From Rhodobacteraceae bacterium HLUCCA12 (GTDB lineage Bacteria; Pseudomonadota; Alphaproteobacteria; Rhodobacterales; Rhodobacteraceae), in NCBI GenBank assembly GCA_001314715.1, contig LJSV01000004.1, positions 186,001 through 250,000 on the forward strand: a DNA stretch of 64,000 nucleotides, in the 5' to 3' direction. A program made the position numbers and the translations under genes. Numbering within the stretch: the stretch's first letter is position 1; each line of letters begins with the position of its first letter. Below are positions 1 to 9,026 of the stretch, in pieces. The notes beneath the pieces were generated by a model, which did not search any database, had not been told where the DNA came from, and was given only the letters and a program-made list of their open reading frames with translations.

Positions 1-392
1 CCGCAAGCCCGGTATTCACCGCCGGCGACCTGATCGCCGCGCAGGCGCTGATCCGGCGCATGCCGGTGGGCGAAAGCGTGGTGGCCGCGATCCTGGATCT
101 GGTGCGCGCCTGCCGTCCCGGCACCGATGACACCGACCCCGCCTTGGGCGACAGTCTCAGCTGGGGGCCAGGGCCGCGCGCGGCGCAGGCCCTGATGCTG
201 GCGGTTCGCGCGCGAGCGCTGATCCAGGGCAGGCTGGCCCCATCGGCCGAGGATGTGGCGGCACTGGCCCGCCCGGTCCTGATCCATCGCATGGCCCTGA
301 GCTTTGCGGCGCGGGCGCGAGGCGAAGCCCTTGGCACGATCATCGACCGCGTTGCGGGCCGCGTGACCGGCAGTATCGAGGCCGCGGCCTGA
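1..392 (+). CDS. MoxR family AAA ATPase, 3' end only
   Basis: The frame is open from the first bases of the window, so the gene starts upstream and only about 130 C-terminal residues are visible. They match the helical lid domain of MoxR ATPases: a GPSPRA-like segment (WGPGPRAAQAL) is followed by a GR-x-x-P-S-x-E-D-V stretch and PVLIHRM. MoxR proteins are chaperone-like AAA+ ATPases that usually work with von Willebrand-type or DUF58 partners. The next genes (DUF58, BatA/DUF4159, amidotransferase-like) are the usual partners in this order. The ATPase core with its Walker motifs lies outside the window. The TGA stop at 390-392 overlaps an ATG at 392. Confidence 0.85.
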   Translation, partial: ASPVFTAGDLIAAQALIRRMPVGESVVAAILDLVRACRPGTDDTDPALGDSLSWGPGPRAAQALMLAVRARALIQGRLAPSAEDVAALARPVLIHRMALSFAARARGEALGTIIDRVAGRVTGSIEAAA

Positions 393-475
393 TGACCGTC
401 CCACGCGCCCATGCCGACCGCTTTGCGAACGCGCCGGCTACGCGCGGTGCGCTTGACGCGGAGGGCTGCGCGTGA
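392..475 (+). CDS. 27-codon ORF bridging moxR and the DUF58 gene
   Basis: The ATG at 392 shares a base with the moxR stop (TGATG). Its TGA at 473-475 overlaps the GTG start of the DUF58 gene (GTGA at 472). An uninterrupted 27-codon frame therefore exactly fills the moxR-DUF58 gap, which is the arrangement expected for translational coupling. No domain is recognisable in the arginine/alanine-rich peptide. It may be only a coupling leader, or chance in GC-rich DNA. Confidence 0.3.
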   Translation: MTVPRAHADRFANAPATRGALDAEGCA

Positions 476-1356
476 GTTCGGTGGCAACGCGACTGCGCGC
501 CGAGGCCGAGGCGCTGACAGGCGGGCTGGCCCCGCTGCTGGTCGCTGCCGAACATCTGGCCAACAGCGCCCTGCCCGGCGCGCACGGGCGCAGGCGGTCG
601 GGGTCGGGCGCCGAGTTCTGGCAGTTTCGCCCGGCCGAGGCGAACGACGCGGTGGCGCGGATCGACTGGCGTCGCTCGGGTCGCGGGGACGATGTCTTTG
701 TGCGCGAGACCGAATGGCAGGCGGTGCGTGCCGTATCGCTCTGGGTCGATGACGGCGTGGCGATGACCTATTCCGGCGGCAGGGACCGCCCGACCAAGGC
801 CGCGCGCGCCCGCCTTCTGGCGATGGCGCTGGCCCTGGTACTGTTGCGCGGCGGGGAACGCGTGGGCCTGGCACTGCCCGACTTCGCACCCCGAAGCGGG
901 CGCGGGCAGGCCGAACGGCTGGCGCAGGCACTGACTGCAACCGCAGGAACGCAAGAACACGTGGCACCCGACCTCGATTCAACACCGTCCGGGGGCCACG
1001 CCGTTCTGTTCTCGGACTTTCTGGGCGATCCGGACATGGTGCATTCGGCCTTGCGCGTGGCTGCCGGCCGGAACCTGCGCGGCATCCTTGTGCAGGTTCT
1101 GGACCCGGTCGAAGAGGCTTTCCCCTTCGACGGCCGCACCCGCTTTGAAAGCATGAGCGGGCATCTGAGTTTCGAAACCCTGCGCGCGGGAGATCTGCGC
1201 GCGGCCTATCGCGACCGGCTTGCCGCGCGCAAGGATCTGCTGGCCGAACTGGCGCGGCAGGCCGGATGGCGCTTTACCACGCTGCACACCGACCGCCCCG
1301 CCGCCGCCGGGCTGTCATGGCTCTATCATGCGTTGGCCGAAGGCCGGAGGCGCTGA
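472..1356 (+). CDS. DUF58 domain-containing protein
   Basis: A 294-residue soluble protein of the DUF58 family, which is related to von Willebrand factor A folds and nearly always sits next to moxR. The signature region at residues 42-85 contains GRRRSG, FWQFRPAE and a D-W-R-R-S block followed by FVRETEWQ, as in the conserved DUF58 core. I chose the GTG start at 472 because it overlaps the preceding stop and gives a normal N-terminus. The stop at 1354-1356 overlaps the next ATG by one base, so the two are probably translated together. The biochemical role of DUF58 proteins is not established; assembly or maintenance of envelope complexes with the MoxR chaperone is the usual inference. Confidence 0.85.
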   Translation: MSSVATRLRAEAEALTGGLAPLLVAAEHLANSALPGAHGRRRSGSGAEFWQFRPAEANDAVARIDWRRSGRGDDVFVRETEWQAVRAVSLWVDDGVAMTYSGGRDRPTKAARARLLAMALALVLLRGGERVGLALPDFAPRSGRGQAERLAQALTATAGTQEHVAPDLDSTPSGGHAVLFSDFLGDPDMVHSALRVAAGRNLRGILVQVLDPVEEAFPFDGRTRFESMSGHLSFETLRAGDLRAAYRDRLAARKDLLAELARQAGWRFTTLHTDRPAAAGLSWLYHALAEGRRR

Positions 1357-4193
1357 TGCTGACGTTCGGCGCCCTTGGCTTTGTCAGCCCGGCGATCCTG
1401 ATCGCCCTGGTGGCCTTGCCGGTCTTGTGGTGGATGTTGCGCGCCGTGCCGCCCGCGCCGGTGCGCCGCCGTTTTCCCGGCATTGCGCTGCTGCTGGGGT
1501 TGCACGAACGCGACCCCGAAAGCCAGCGCACGCCCTGGTGGTTGCTGTTGCTGCGCATCGGGGCGCTGGCCGCGCTGATCCTGGCATTGGCCGGTCCGGT
1601 GCTGAACCCCCAGCCATCCGAGCCGGGCAGCGGCCCGCTGCTGGTGGTGATGGATGCAAGCTGGGCCAGCGCCGCGAACTGGCCGCAGCACATCGAACGT
1701 GCGGGGCAGGCGCTGGCCGAGGCCCGGCGCGAGGGGCGCACGGTGGCGGTTGTCACGCTGACCGCACCGCCCGCCGACCCGCTGGCCTTTCGCGGGGCCG
1801 AGCATTGGCAGGAACGTCTTGCCGCGCTGGCGCCGCAACCCGTTGCGCCGCACCCCGATCTGCCGGACTGGGTATCCGCGCTTCCCGCGCAGGTCGATAC
1901 GCTGTGGTTGTCCGATGGCCTTGCGCATGAGGGGCGCGGGACCCTGCATGACGCCCTCTCCCAGCGCGGCCGGGTCCGGGTATTCGAGCCGCGCCGCGGC
2001 GTTCTGGCGCTTGCGCCCGCGCGGTTTGACGGTGGATCAGTCTCGGTGCCGGTGCGGCGCAGCGACCACGACACAGCCCCGACCACCCTCGATCTTGTCG
2101 CGATCGGCCCAGATCCGGCGGGCACCGAGCGCGAACTCGCCCGTGCCGAGGCGGCCTTTGCCGCCGGTGAGACCGAAACGGTTGCGGAATTCGCGCTTCA
2201 GCCGGAATTGCGAAACCGTGTCACCCGGTTTCAGATCGTCGACCGGCGCGGCGCCGGGGCGACCTCGTTGACCGACGATGGCCTGCGCCGCCGCAAGGTC
2301 GGGTTGCTGGATACCCGCGACGATACCGAGGCCCTGGCCCTTCTGACACCGTTGCACTATCTGCGCCAGGCGCTTGCCCCCGGCACCGACCTGATCGAGG
2401 ATGCCGGAATTGACGAACTGCTGTTGTCCGCGCCCGATGTGATCGTGCTGGCGGACATGCCTGGCCTGAGCGACGACGAAACGACCGCCTTGCTGGATTG
2501 GGTGGATGACGGCGGGCTGCTGTTGCGCTTTGCGGGCCCGCGCATGGCGGCGGCGGGTCAGGACGACGCGGTCGGAGCCGCGAACCTCCGGCCGGACGAT
2601 CCGCTGCTGCCCGTGCCCCTGCGGATGGGGGGCCGCACGGTCGGCGGCGCCATGAGCTGGGGCGAACCACGCCGCCTCGCGCCGTTTCGCGACGACACGC
2701 CGTTTGCGGGTCTGAGCGTACCCGAGGATGTGGAAATCCGTGCGCAGGTGCTGGCGCAACCGGACCCCGAGCTGGCCGAACGCTCGATCGCGGAACTGGC
2801 CGATGGCACACCCCTTGTCACCCGGCGGATGCAGGGCGCGGGGCAGATCGTGCTGTTCCATGTCACCGCCAACGCCGAATGGTCCAGCCTGCCGCTGTCG
2901 GGCCTGTTCGTCGACATGCTGGAACGGCTGTCGGTTTCGGCACGCGGCAGCCAGCCCGAACCCGCCGACATGGCCGGAACCGACTGGCAACTGGAAACGC
3001 GAATCGACGGTTTCGGGCAGCTTCACCGCGCAAGCGACCGTCCGGCGATAGACGGGGCGGTCCTGTCCGATGCGCTGATCGGCGCGCGCCCGCTTGACGC
3101 CGATCTGGCACCCGGCCTGTATGCCGGGCCGTCGCGGCGCGTCGCGCTGAACGCGACCGATGCGACCACCCGGCTGGACGCCGCGCGATGGACCCCCGGC
3201 ACCGAGATCGAAACCGGCCTGTCGCGTCCCGAACAGCCGCTTGCGGGATATTTCCTGGCTCTGACGGCGATGCTGCTGATGGCCGATGCGCTGGCGACAC
3301 TGGCGCTTGGTGGCCGGCTTGTGCGCACCGCCATTGCGGTGCTGGCGCTGGGCATGGTCGCGATCGTGCCCGCCGCCGATGCCCAGACCGGAGACCGCGC
3401 AGCGCAGTCGTCGCCGGACACCAGCGACGGCCCGGTCGATGCCCGCATTCTCGAAGCGACGGAATCGGTGGTGCTGGCCCATGTCGCCACTGGCGACGCG
3501 CGCGTGGACGAGATCGCGCGCGCAGGGCTCGAAGGGCTGTCGGAAGCCCTGTTCCGGCGCTCATCGGTCGAGCCGGGAGCGCCGATGGAGGTGGACCCGG
3601 AAACCGACGAACTGGCGCTGTTTCCGTTCCTGTACTGGCCGATCGTCGAGACCAGCCCGATCCCGTCGTCTGACGGATATGCGCGCCTGAACCGGTATCT
3701 GCGCTCGGGCGGGATGATCCTGTTCGACACCCGCGATGCCGAGGTCGCGCGGCTTTCCGGCACGACGCCCGAGGCCCGGCGCCTGCGCGCGATCGCCGCC
3801 GGGCTCGACATTCCGCCACTGGAACCGGTTCCATCGGATCACGTCCTGACCCGGACCTTTTATCTTTTGTCCGACTTTCCCGGCCGGCATGCCAATTCGA
3901 CCGTCTGGGTCGAGGCCGCACGCGCCGATGCCGAACGCGCCGAAGGCATGCCGTTTCGCGAACTGAACGACGGTGTCACACCGGTCGTGATTGGCGGCAA
4001 TGACTGGGCCGCAGCCTGGGCCATCGACGAAGACGGCCTGCCGCTGCTGCCGGTCGGCCGCGGCATGACCGGCGAGCGCCAGCGCGAAATGGCGCTGCGT
4101 TTCGGCGTGAACCTGATCATGCATGTGTTGTCGGGCAACTACAAATCCGATCAGGTTCATGTGCCCGCCCTTCTGGAAAGGCTGGGCCAATGA
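1356..4193 (+). CDS. BatA-like/DUF4159 domain membrane protein
   Basis: A 945-residue protein. The N-terminus is a BatA-type module with two hydrophobic segments (about residues 5-25 and 60-80) flanking an arginine-rich loop. A von Willebrand-like region with the phrase LLVVMDASWA follows. Another membrane segment lies near residues 635-655. The C-terminal third is DUF4159 (FPFLYWPIVETS, then YLRSGGMILFDTRD), a class I amidotransferase-like fold. I chose the ATG at 1356, which overlaps the upstream stop, over in-frame starts up to 1266 that run inside the DUF58 gene. It is probably an inner-membrane partner of MoxR and DUF58. The molecular role is unknown. Confidence 0.8.
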   Translation: MLTFGALGFVSPAILIALVALPVLWWMLRAVPPAPVRRRFPGIALLLGLHERDPESQRTPWWLLLLRIGALAALILALAGPVLNPQPSEPGSGPLLVVMDASWASAANWPQHIERAGQALAEARREGRTVAVVTLTAPPADPLAFRGAEHWQERLAALAPQPVAPHPDLPDWVSALPAQVDTLWLSDGLAHEGRGTLHDALSQRGRVRVFEPRRGVLALAPARFDGGSVSVPVRRSDHDTAPTTLDLVAIGPDPAGTERELARAEAAFAAGETETVAEFALQPELRNRVTRFQIVDRRGAGATSLTDDGLRRRKVGLLDTRDDTEALALLTPLHYLRQALAPGTDLIEDAGIDELLLSAPDVIVLADMPGLSDDETTALLDWVDDGGLLLRFAGPRMAAAGQDDAVGAANLRPDDPLLPVPLRMGGRTVGGAMSWGEPRRLAPFRDDTPFAGLSVPEDVEIRAQVLAQPDPELAERSIAELADGTPLVTRRMQGAGQIVLFHVTANAEWSSLPLSGLFVDMLERLSVSARGSQPEPADMAGTDWQLETRIDGFGQLHRASDRPAIDGAVLSDALIGARPLDADLAPGLYAGPSRRVALNATDATTRLDAARWTPGTEIETGLSRPEQPLAGYFLALTAMLLMADALATLALGGRLVRTAIAVLALGMVAIVPAADAQTGDRAAQSSPDTSDGPVDARILEATESVVLAHVATGDARVDEIARAGLEGLSEALFRRSSVEPGAPMEVDPETDELALFPFLYWPIVETSPIPSSDGYARLNRYLRSGGMILFDTRDAEVARLSGTTPEARRLRAIAAGLDIPPLEPVPSDHVLTRTFYLLSDFPGRHANSTVWVEAARADAERAEGMPFRELNDGVTPVVIGGNDWAAAWAIDEDGLPLLPVGRGMTGERQREMALRFGVNLIMHVLSGNYKSDQVHVPALLERLGQ

Positions 4194-6271
4194 CCGGGCT
4201 GGGCGGCACGCAGATCGTGTTCGATCCCTATCTGGGCTGGGGCGTGCTGGCCGTCATGGCCACATTGGCCGCGCTGATCACGGTGCTGTCGCTTTGGCGC
4301 GGGCTGGCCGGGTGGTGGCTGCGCGCGCTGGGTCTGGCGGCCGTGCTGGCGGCACTGGCAAACCCCGCCCTTCTGACCGAGGATCGCGACCCGCTTGACG
4401 ACATCGTCCTGATCCTGCGCGACGACACCGGGTCGAACCGGCTGGCAGACCGTGCCGCCCAATCCGACGATGCCGTCGCGCATCTTCGGGCGCGACTGTC
4501 TGATATGGGGGTCGATCATCGGGTTGTCCCGGTTCCCGATGGCCTCGACGACAGCGGCACGCGGCTGATGGCGGCCATGGACGACGCGCTGGCGGACCTG
4601 CCACGCGACCGTCTGGCCGGCGTTGTCGCGGTCTCGGACGGGATCGTGCACGATGTTGAGGCCGCGCCGGCCCTGCCGGCACCGCTGCATCTGCTGCAAA
4701 CCGGCGACGACGACGATTGGGACCGCCGCCTGATCGTGCGCAACGCGCCGGCCTACGGCATCCTGGGCGAGCCGGTCACGATGACCCTGCGCATCGAGGA
4801 CGAGGGCGCGGTGCCGCAAGACCTGCGCGACGAGCCCGTGCGCGTGGGGTTTTCGCTCAACGGCGAGGAGATGCGCTATGCCACGGCACCGGTCGGGCGC
4901 GACATGGAGCTGGATCTGACGCTGGAACGCGGCGGGCCCAACGTGCTGCATTTCGTGGTCGATCCGGCTGCCGACGAGTTGACCGCGCGCAACAACGAAG
5001 CGGTTGTCCAGATCAACGGCATCCGCGACCGTCTGCGGGTGCTTCTGGTCTCAGGTGAGCCGCATACCGGCCAGCGGACATGGCGCAATCTGCTGAAATC
5101 GGACCCGGCCGTCGATCTGGTGCATTTCACCATCCTGCGCCCGCCCGACCGGCAGGATGGCGTTCCGGTCAATGAACTGTCGTTGATCGCCTTTCCGACA
5201 CGCGAACTGTTCGTTGAAAAGATCGACGAATTCGATCTGATCGTCTTTGATCGCTATCGCCGCCGCGGCATTCTGCCCAACGCCTATTTCGAGAACATCC
5301 GCAGCTATGTCGAATCCGGTGGCGCGATGCTGATCTCTGGCGGCGATGAACTGGCAGGGGCAAACAGTATCTTTCATTCACCGCTGGGCCGGATCTTTCC
5401 CGCCGAACCGACCGGCCGCGTCTTTGACGAGGCCTACAGACCACGGCTGAGCGAGACTGGCACCCGCCATCCCGTCACCGCCGATCTGGCCGAAGGGCAA
5501 GGGGACGGCACCGACGATGCGCCCGGCTGGGGACGCTGGCTGCGCCAGATCGAACTGATCGCGCAATCCGGCGTCACCGTGATGGACGGCATCGACGGCC
5601 GCCCGCTACTGGTTCTGGACCGCGTCGGCGAAGGTCGGATCGCGCTTCTCGCCTCGGATCAGGCGTGGCTCTGGGATCGCGGTTTCGAAGGGGGCGGCCC
5701 ACAGGCAGAGCTGTTGCGCCGGCTGGCACACTGGATGATGGGCGAACCCGACCTTGAGGAAGAGGCGCTGCGCGCCGAGGCGCAGGGCATGGCCCTGCGG
5801 ATCGTCCGGCGGTCGCTGGAGGAAGGCCCGCATGTCGTCACGATCGAGGATCCGCAAGGCGCGCGGCACGAGCGCGAACTGCAAGAACGGTCGCCGGGCC
5901 GCTTTGCCGCCACGTTCGAGGGTGACGAACCCGGCCTTTATCGCCTGCGCGACGGCGATCTGGATGCTGTGGCCGTGCTGGGCCCGACCAACCCGCGCGA
6001 ATTCGCGACCACGATCGCCAATCCCGATGTCCTGAACCCGGCGATCGCGCCCACGCAAGGCGGCACTGTCCGGGTCGCGCACGGGCTGCCGGATTTGCGC
6101 ACCGTGGCATCCGGGCGCCAGGCCGCCGGGCGGGGCTGGCTGGGGATTGTCCCGCGTGGCGCCTATGTGACCACCGACCTGCGCCTCGGCGCGGCGCTAC
6201 CACCCTGGGCCTGGCTGTTGCTGGGCGCTGGCTTGATCCTGGCCGGCTGGCTGCGCGAGGCCCGTCGATAA
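4190..6271 (+). CDS. Membrane protein with glutamine-amidotransferase-like domain
   Basis: A 693-residue protein starting in a 4-bp ATGA overlap with the DUF4159 gene. It has two N-terminal hydrophobic helices (about residues 15-60), a region beginning DDIVLILRDDTGSNRLAD that resembles a degenerate von Willebrand domain, and a class I GATase-like segment near residues 280-390 (LRVLLVSGEPH, FDLIVFDRYRR, GGAMLISGGDE). A membrane helix lies close to the C-terminus. No catalytic Cys-His-Glu triad is evident, so enzymatic activity is doubtful. It is the last gene of the moxR operon, and a gap of 130 bases precedes glcD. Its function is unknown. Confidence 0.75.
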   Translation: MTGLGGTQIVFDPYLGWGVLAVMATLAALITVLSLWRGLAGWWLRALGLAAVLAALANPALLTEDRDPLDDIVLILRDDTGSNRLADRAAQSDDAVAHLRARLSDMGVDHRVVPVPDGLDDSGTRLMAAMDDALADLPRDRLAGVVAVSDGIVHDVEAAPALPAPLHLLQTGDDDDWDRRLIVRNAPAYGILGEPVTMTLRIEDEGAVPQDLRDEPVRVGFSLNGEEMRYATAPVGRDMELDLTLERGGPNVLHFVVDPAADELTARNNEAVVQINGIRDRLRVLLVSGEPHTGQRTWRNLLKSDPAVDLVHFTILRPPDRQDGVPVNELSLIAFPTRELFVEKIDEFDLIVFDRYRRRGILPNAYFENIRSYVESGGAMLISGGDELAGANSIFHSPLGRIFPAEPTGRVFDEAYRPRLSETGTRHPVTADLAEGQGDGTDDAPGWGRWLRQIELIAQSGVTVMDGIDGRPLLVLDRVGEGRIALLASDQAWLWDRGFEGGGPQAELLRRLAHWMMGEPDLEEEALRAEAQGMALRIVRRSLEEGPHVVTIEDPQGARHERELQERSPGRFAATFEGDEPGLYRLRDGDLDAVAVLGPTNPREFATTIANPDVLNPAIAPTQGGTVRVAHGLPDLRTVASGRQAAGRGWLGIVPRGAYVTTDLRLGAALPPWAWLLLGAGLILAGWLREARR

Positions 6272-6351
6272 GGGCTTCCCGCCTTTTGCAGGGCATTCCT
6301 CCTTGCCGTTCCCAACATGATCCCGGATCGGCGGAGATCCGCAATCGTGGC

Positions 6352-6396
6352 TGGACAACACCGGAAATTGGTTATATTTTCTTACCAATAAGGGGG
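6352..6396 (+). promoter_or_regulatory. Putative glcDEF promoter with TTGGT/ACCAA inverted repeat
   Basis: TGGACA at 6352-6357 and TATTTT at 6375-6380 are 17 bases apart and would serve as -35 and -10. ATTGGT (6367-6372) and ACCAAT (6384-6389) form a perfect inverted repeat over the -10 region, 11 bases apart. GntR-type regulators of lactate, pyruvate and glycolate genes bind TTGGT-N3-ACCAA, so the half-sites fit but the spacing does not. A strong SD (AGGGGGA, 6391-6397) precedes the start. Confidence 0.4.
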
Positions 6397-6401
6397 ATTT
6401 C

Positions 6402-7838
6402 ATGATGGACATGCCCATTCCCGACGCCATGGTCCTGGATCGGCGCGACCGGATCATCGCCGGCCTGCTGGACCTTCTGCCGGCCGAGGCCGTCATCCAT
6501 GACCCTATGGAAACGCGCGCCTATGAATGCGATGCGCTGACCGCCTATCGCTGTGCACCGTTGGCCGCGGTTCTGCCAGCCACCACGCAAGAGGTGGCAG
6601 CGGTCTTGCGGCTGTGCCATGCCGAAGGTGTGAAAGTGGTGCCGCGCGGGGCGGGGACATCGCTGGCGGGCGGGTCGCTGCCGACAGCGGACAGCATCAT
6701 CCTGGGGGTGGCCCGCATGCGCGCGGTGCTTGAGGTGGATTACCCCAACCGCTTTATCCGGGTTCAGGCCGGCATGACAAACCTCTCGGTCACCGGCGCG
6801 GTCGAGGAGGACGGGTTCTTTTATGCCCCGGACCCGTCAAGCCAGTTGGCCTGCGCGATCGCGGGCAATATCGGCATGAATTCGGGCGGCGCACATTGCC
6901 TGAAATACGGCGTGACCACCAACAACCTGCTGGGTGTGACCATCGTCTTGATGGATGGCACCGTGGTCGAACTGGGCGGGGCACATATGGATGCGCCGGG
7001 GCTGGACTTGCTGGGCGTCGTCTGCGGATCCGAGGGGCAGCTGGGCGTCGTGACCGAGGCCACCTTGCGCATCCTGCCCAAACCCGAGGGCGCGCGCCCC
7101 GTCCTGATCGGGTTCGAGTCGAACGAGGTTGCCGGGGAATGCGTCTCGGACATCATCAAGGCCGGGGTGCTGCCGGTGGCGATCGAATTCATGGACCGGC
7201 CCTGCATTCGTGCCACCGAGGCCTTTGCCAAGGCCGGGTATCCCGATTGCGAGGCCTTGTTGATCATCGAGGTCGAAGGGTCGGCCGCCGAGATCGATGA
7301 ACAGATGGGGCTGATTTCGCAGATTGCGCGCAAGCACGATCCGGTGGAACTGCGCGAGAGCCGGTCGGCGGACGAGTCGGCGCGGATCTGGCTGGGGCGG
7401 AAATCGGCCTTCGGGGCGATGGGGCAGATCAACGATTACATGTGCCTGGACGGAACGATCCCGGTCTCCAGCCTGCCCCATGTCCTGCGCCGGATCGGCG
7501 AGATGTCGCGCGACTACGGGCTGGAGGTGGCCAATGTCTTTCATGCCGGCGACGGCAACATGCACCCGCTGATCCTGTTCGACGCCAACAAGCCGGGCGA
7601 TCTTGAACGCTGCGAGCAGTTGGGCGCCGATATCCTGACGCTGTGCGTCGAAGTCGGCGGCTGCCTGACCGGCGAACATGGCGTCGGCGTCGAAAAGCGC
7701 GACCTGATGACCGCACAATACGACCCGGCGGATCTTGAGGCTCAACTGCGCGTCAAGGACGCGTTTGATCCGAAATGGCTGTTGAACCCGGCCAAGGTTT
7801 TCCCGCTGGATGCGACGGCCAGCCGTCGTGCCGCGTAA
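6402..7838 (+). CDS. glcD: Glycolate oxidase subunit GlcD (FAD-linked)
   Basis: A 478-residue FAD-dependent dehydrogenase subunit that oxidises glycolate (or D-lactate) to the 2-oxo acid. The FAD-binding PCMH domain holds PRGAGTSLAGGSLP (about residues 83-96) and the GNIGMNSGGAHCLKYG phosphate-binding loop. The C-terminal cap contains NVFHAGDGNMHPLI and GCLTGEHGVGVEKR, typical of this family. The start has two adjacent ATG codons (6402 and 6405); 6402 is taken because the SD lies 4-5 bases upstream. It is followed by glcE and glcF on the same strand, giving the complete three-subunit enzyme. No glcC regulator is adjacent. Confidence 0.95.
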   Translation: MMDMPIPDAMVLDRRDRIIAGLLDLLPAEAVIHDPMETRAYECDALTAYRCAPLAAVLPATTQEVAAVLRLCHAEGVKVVPRGAGTSLAGGSLPTADSIILGVARMRAVLEVDYPNRFIRVQAGMTNLSVTGAVEEDGFFYAPDPSSQLACAIAGNIGMNSGGAHCLKYGVTTNNLLGVTIVLMDGTVVELGGAHMDAPGLDLLGVVCGSEGQLGVVTEATLRILPKPEGARPVLIGFESNEVAGECVSDIIKAGVLPVAIEFMDRPCIRATEAFAKAGYPDCEALLIIEVEGSAAEIDEQMGLISQIARKHDPVELRESRSADESARIWLGRKSAFGAMGQINDYMCLDGTIPVSSLPHVLRRIGEMSRDYGLEVANVFHAGDGNMHPLILFDANKPGDLERCEQLGADILTLCVEVGGCLTGEHGVGVEKRDLMTAQYDPADLEAQLRVKDAFDPKWLLNPAKVFPLDATASRRAA

Positions 7839-7900
7839 GCGTCCCGCATCCAGCCCCTGACCCCGGATATGTGCAAGCCGATGACCGACCGGAACATGCA

Positions 7901-9007
7901 ATGCGCGTAAGCAGCGAAAGCGAGCTGGCCGAGGCGATCCGCGATGCCTCTGGGCCTCTGACGGTGATGGGCGGCGGCACGCGGCCGGTGGGTCGCCCGG
8001 TGGACGGCACGCCGCTGTCCGTGGCCGGGATCAGCGGTATCCGGCTGCATGAGCCCGGCGCCCTGACGCTGGTTGCCGCGGCCGGCACGCCCATGACCGA
8101 GATCGAGGCGACCCTGGCCGCGGCCGGGCAGCGCCTGCCCTTCGAGCCGATGGACCATCGCGCCCTTCTGAGAACCGAAGGCAGCCCGACCATCGGCGGA
8201 GCGGTCGCAACCAATGCATCGGGCCCGCGGCGGGTGCTGGCCGGGGCCTGCCGCGACAGCCTGATCGGCGTCAGGTTCGTCGATGGCACCGGGCAGATCG
8301 TCAAGAATGGCGGGCGGGTGATGAAGAATGTCACCGGCTATGACCTGGTCAAGCTGATGGCGGGGTCGCATGGCACGCTGGGCGTGCTGTCCGAGGTCGC
8401 CTTCAAGGTGCTGCCGCGCCCGGAAACCGAGGCCACGCTGGTCTTGCATGGGCTGCCTGCCGAACAGGCCGTCGCGGCCATGTCGGCGGCACTGGGATCG
8501 CCCTATGAGGTGAACGGCGCCGCGCATCTGCCCGATGGTCGCACGCTGCTGCGTATCGAAGGCTTTGCCGCCTCGGTCGCCTATCGCTCCGAGGCCTTGG
8601 CCCGGCAACTGGCCGAACATGGCCGGGCCGATCCTGTCAGCGCCCATGACAGCGTTGCACTTTGGGCCGGTGTCCGCGACGTGGCACCGCACCTTGACGA
8701 GCCCGGCGATGTCTGGCGCCTGTCGGTCAAACCCTCGGACGCGCCGGGCCTGGCCGCACGCGCGGGCGGGGCGGCGCTTTTTGACTGGGGCTGCGGGCTG
8801 GTCTGGCTGCTGCGCCCCGAGGGCGAGGATCTGCGCGCGCGGCTGGGTGCGTTCCAGGGCCATGCCACATTGGTACGCGCCAGCCACGAGACGCGCGCAA
8901 GGATCGCCCCGTTTCACCCCGAGATCGCCCCGATCGCCGCGCTTTCGGCGGGGTTGCGGGCCCGGTTCGACCCGCGCGGCATCCTCAATCCCGGCCTGAT
9001 GGGCTGA
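7901..9007 (+). CDS. glcE: Glycolate oxidase subunit GlcE (FAD-binding)
   Basis: A 368-residue second FAD-binding subunit of glycolate oxidase. It is a PCMH domain with VMGGGTRPVGRPV near the N-terminus and TIGGAVATNASGPRR at about residues 92-106, followed by GYDLVKLMAGSHGTLG. I chose the ATG at 7901 because the protein then begins directly at the conserved domain. A GTG at 7871 in the same frame would add ten residues. Reading frames further upstream lie inside glcD. It is shorter than GlcD because the C-terminal cap is reduced, as usual for GlcE. It is co-transcribed with glcD and glcF. Confidence 0.93.
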   Translation: MRVSSESELAEAIRDASGPLTVMGGGTRPVGRPVDGTPLSVAGISGIRLHEPGALTLVAAAGTPMTEIEATLAAAGQRLPFEPMDHRALLRTEGSPTIGGAVATNASGPRRVLAGACRDSLIGVRFVDGTGQIVKNGGRVMKNVTGYDLVKLMAGSHGTLGVLSEVAFKVLPRPETEATLVLHGLPAEQAVAAMSAALGSPYEVNGAAHLPDGRTLLRIEGFAASVAYRSEALARQLAEHGRADPVSAHDSVALWAGVRDVAPHLDEPGDVWRLSVKPSDAPGLAARAGGAALFDWGCGLVWLLRPEGEDLRARLGAFQGHATLVRASHETRARIAPFHPEIAPIAALSAGLRARFDPRGILNPGLMG

Positions 9008-9026
9008 CCCGCAACAAGGCTGACCC

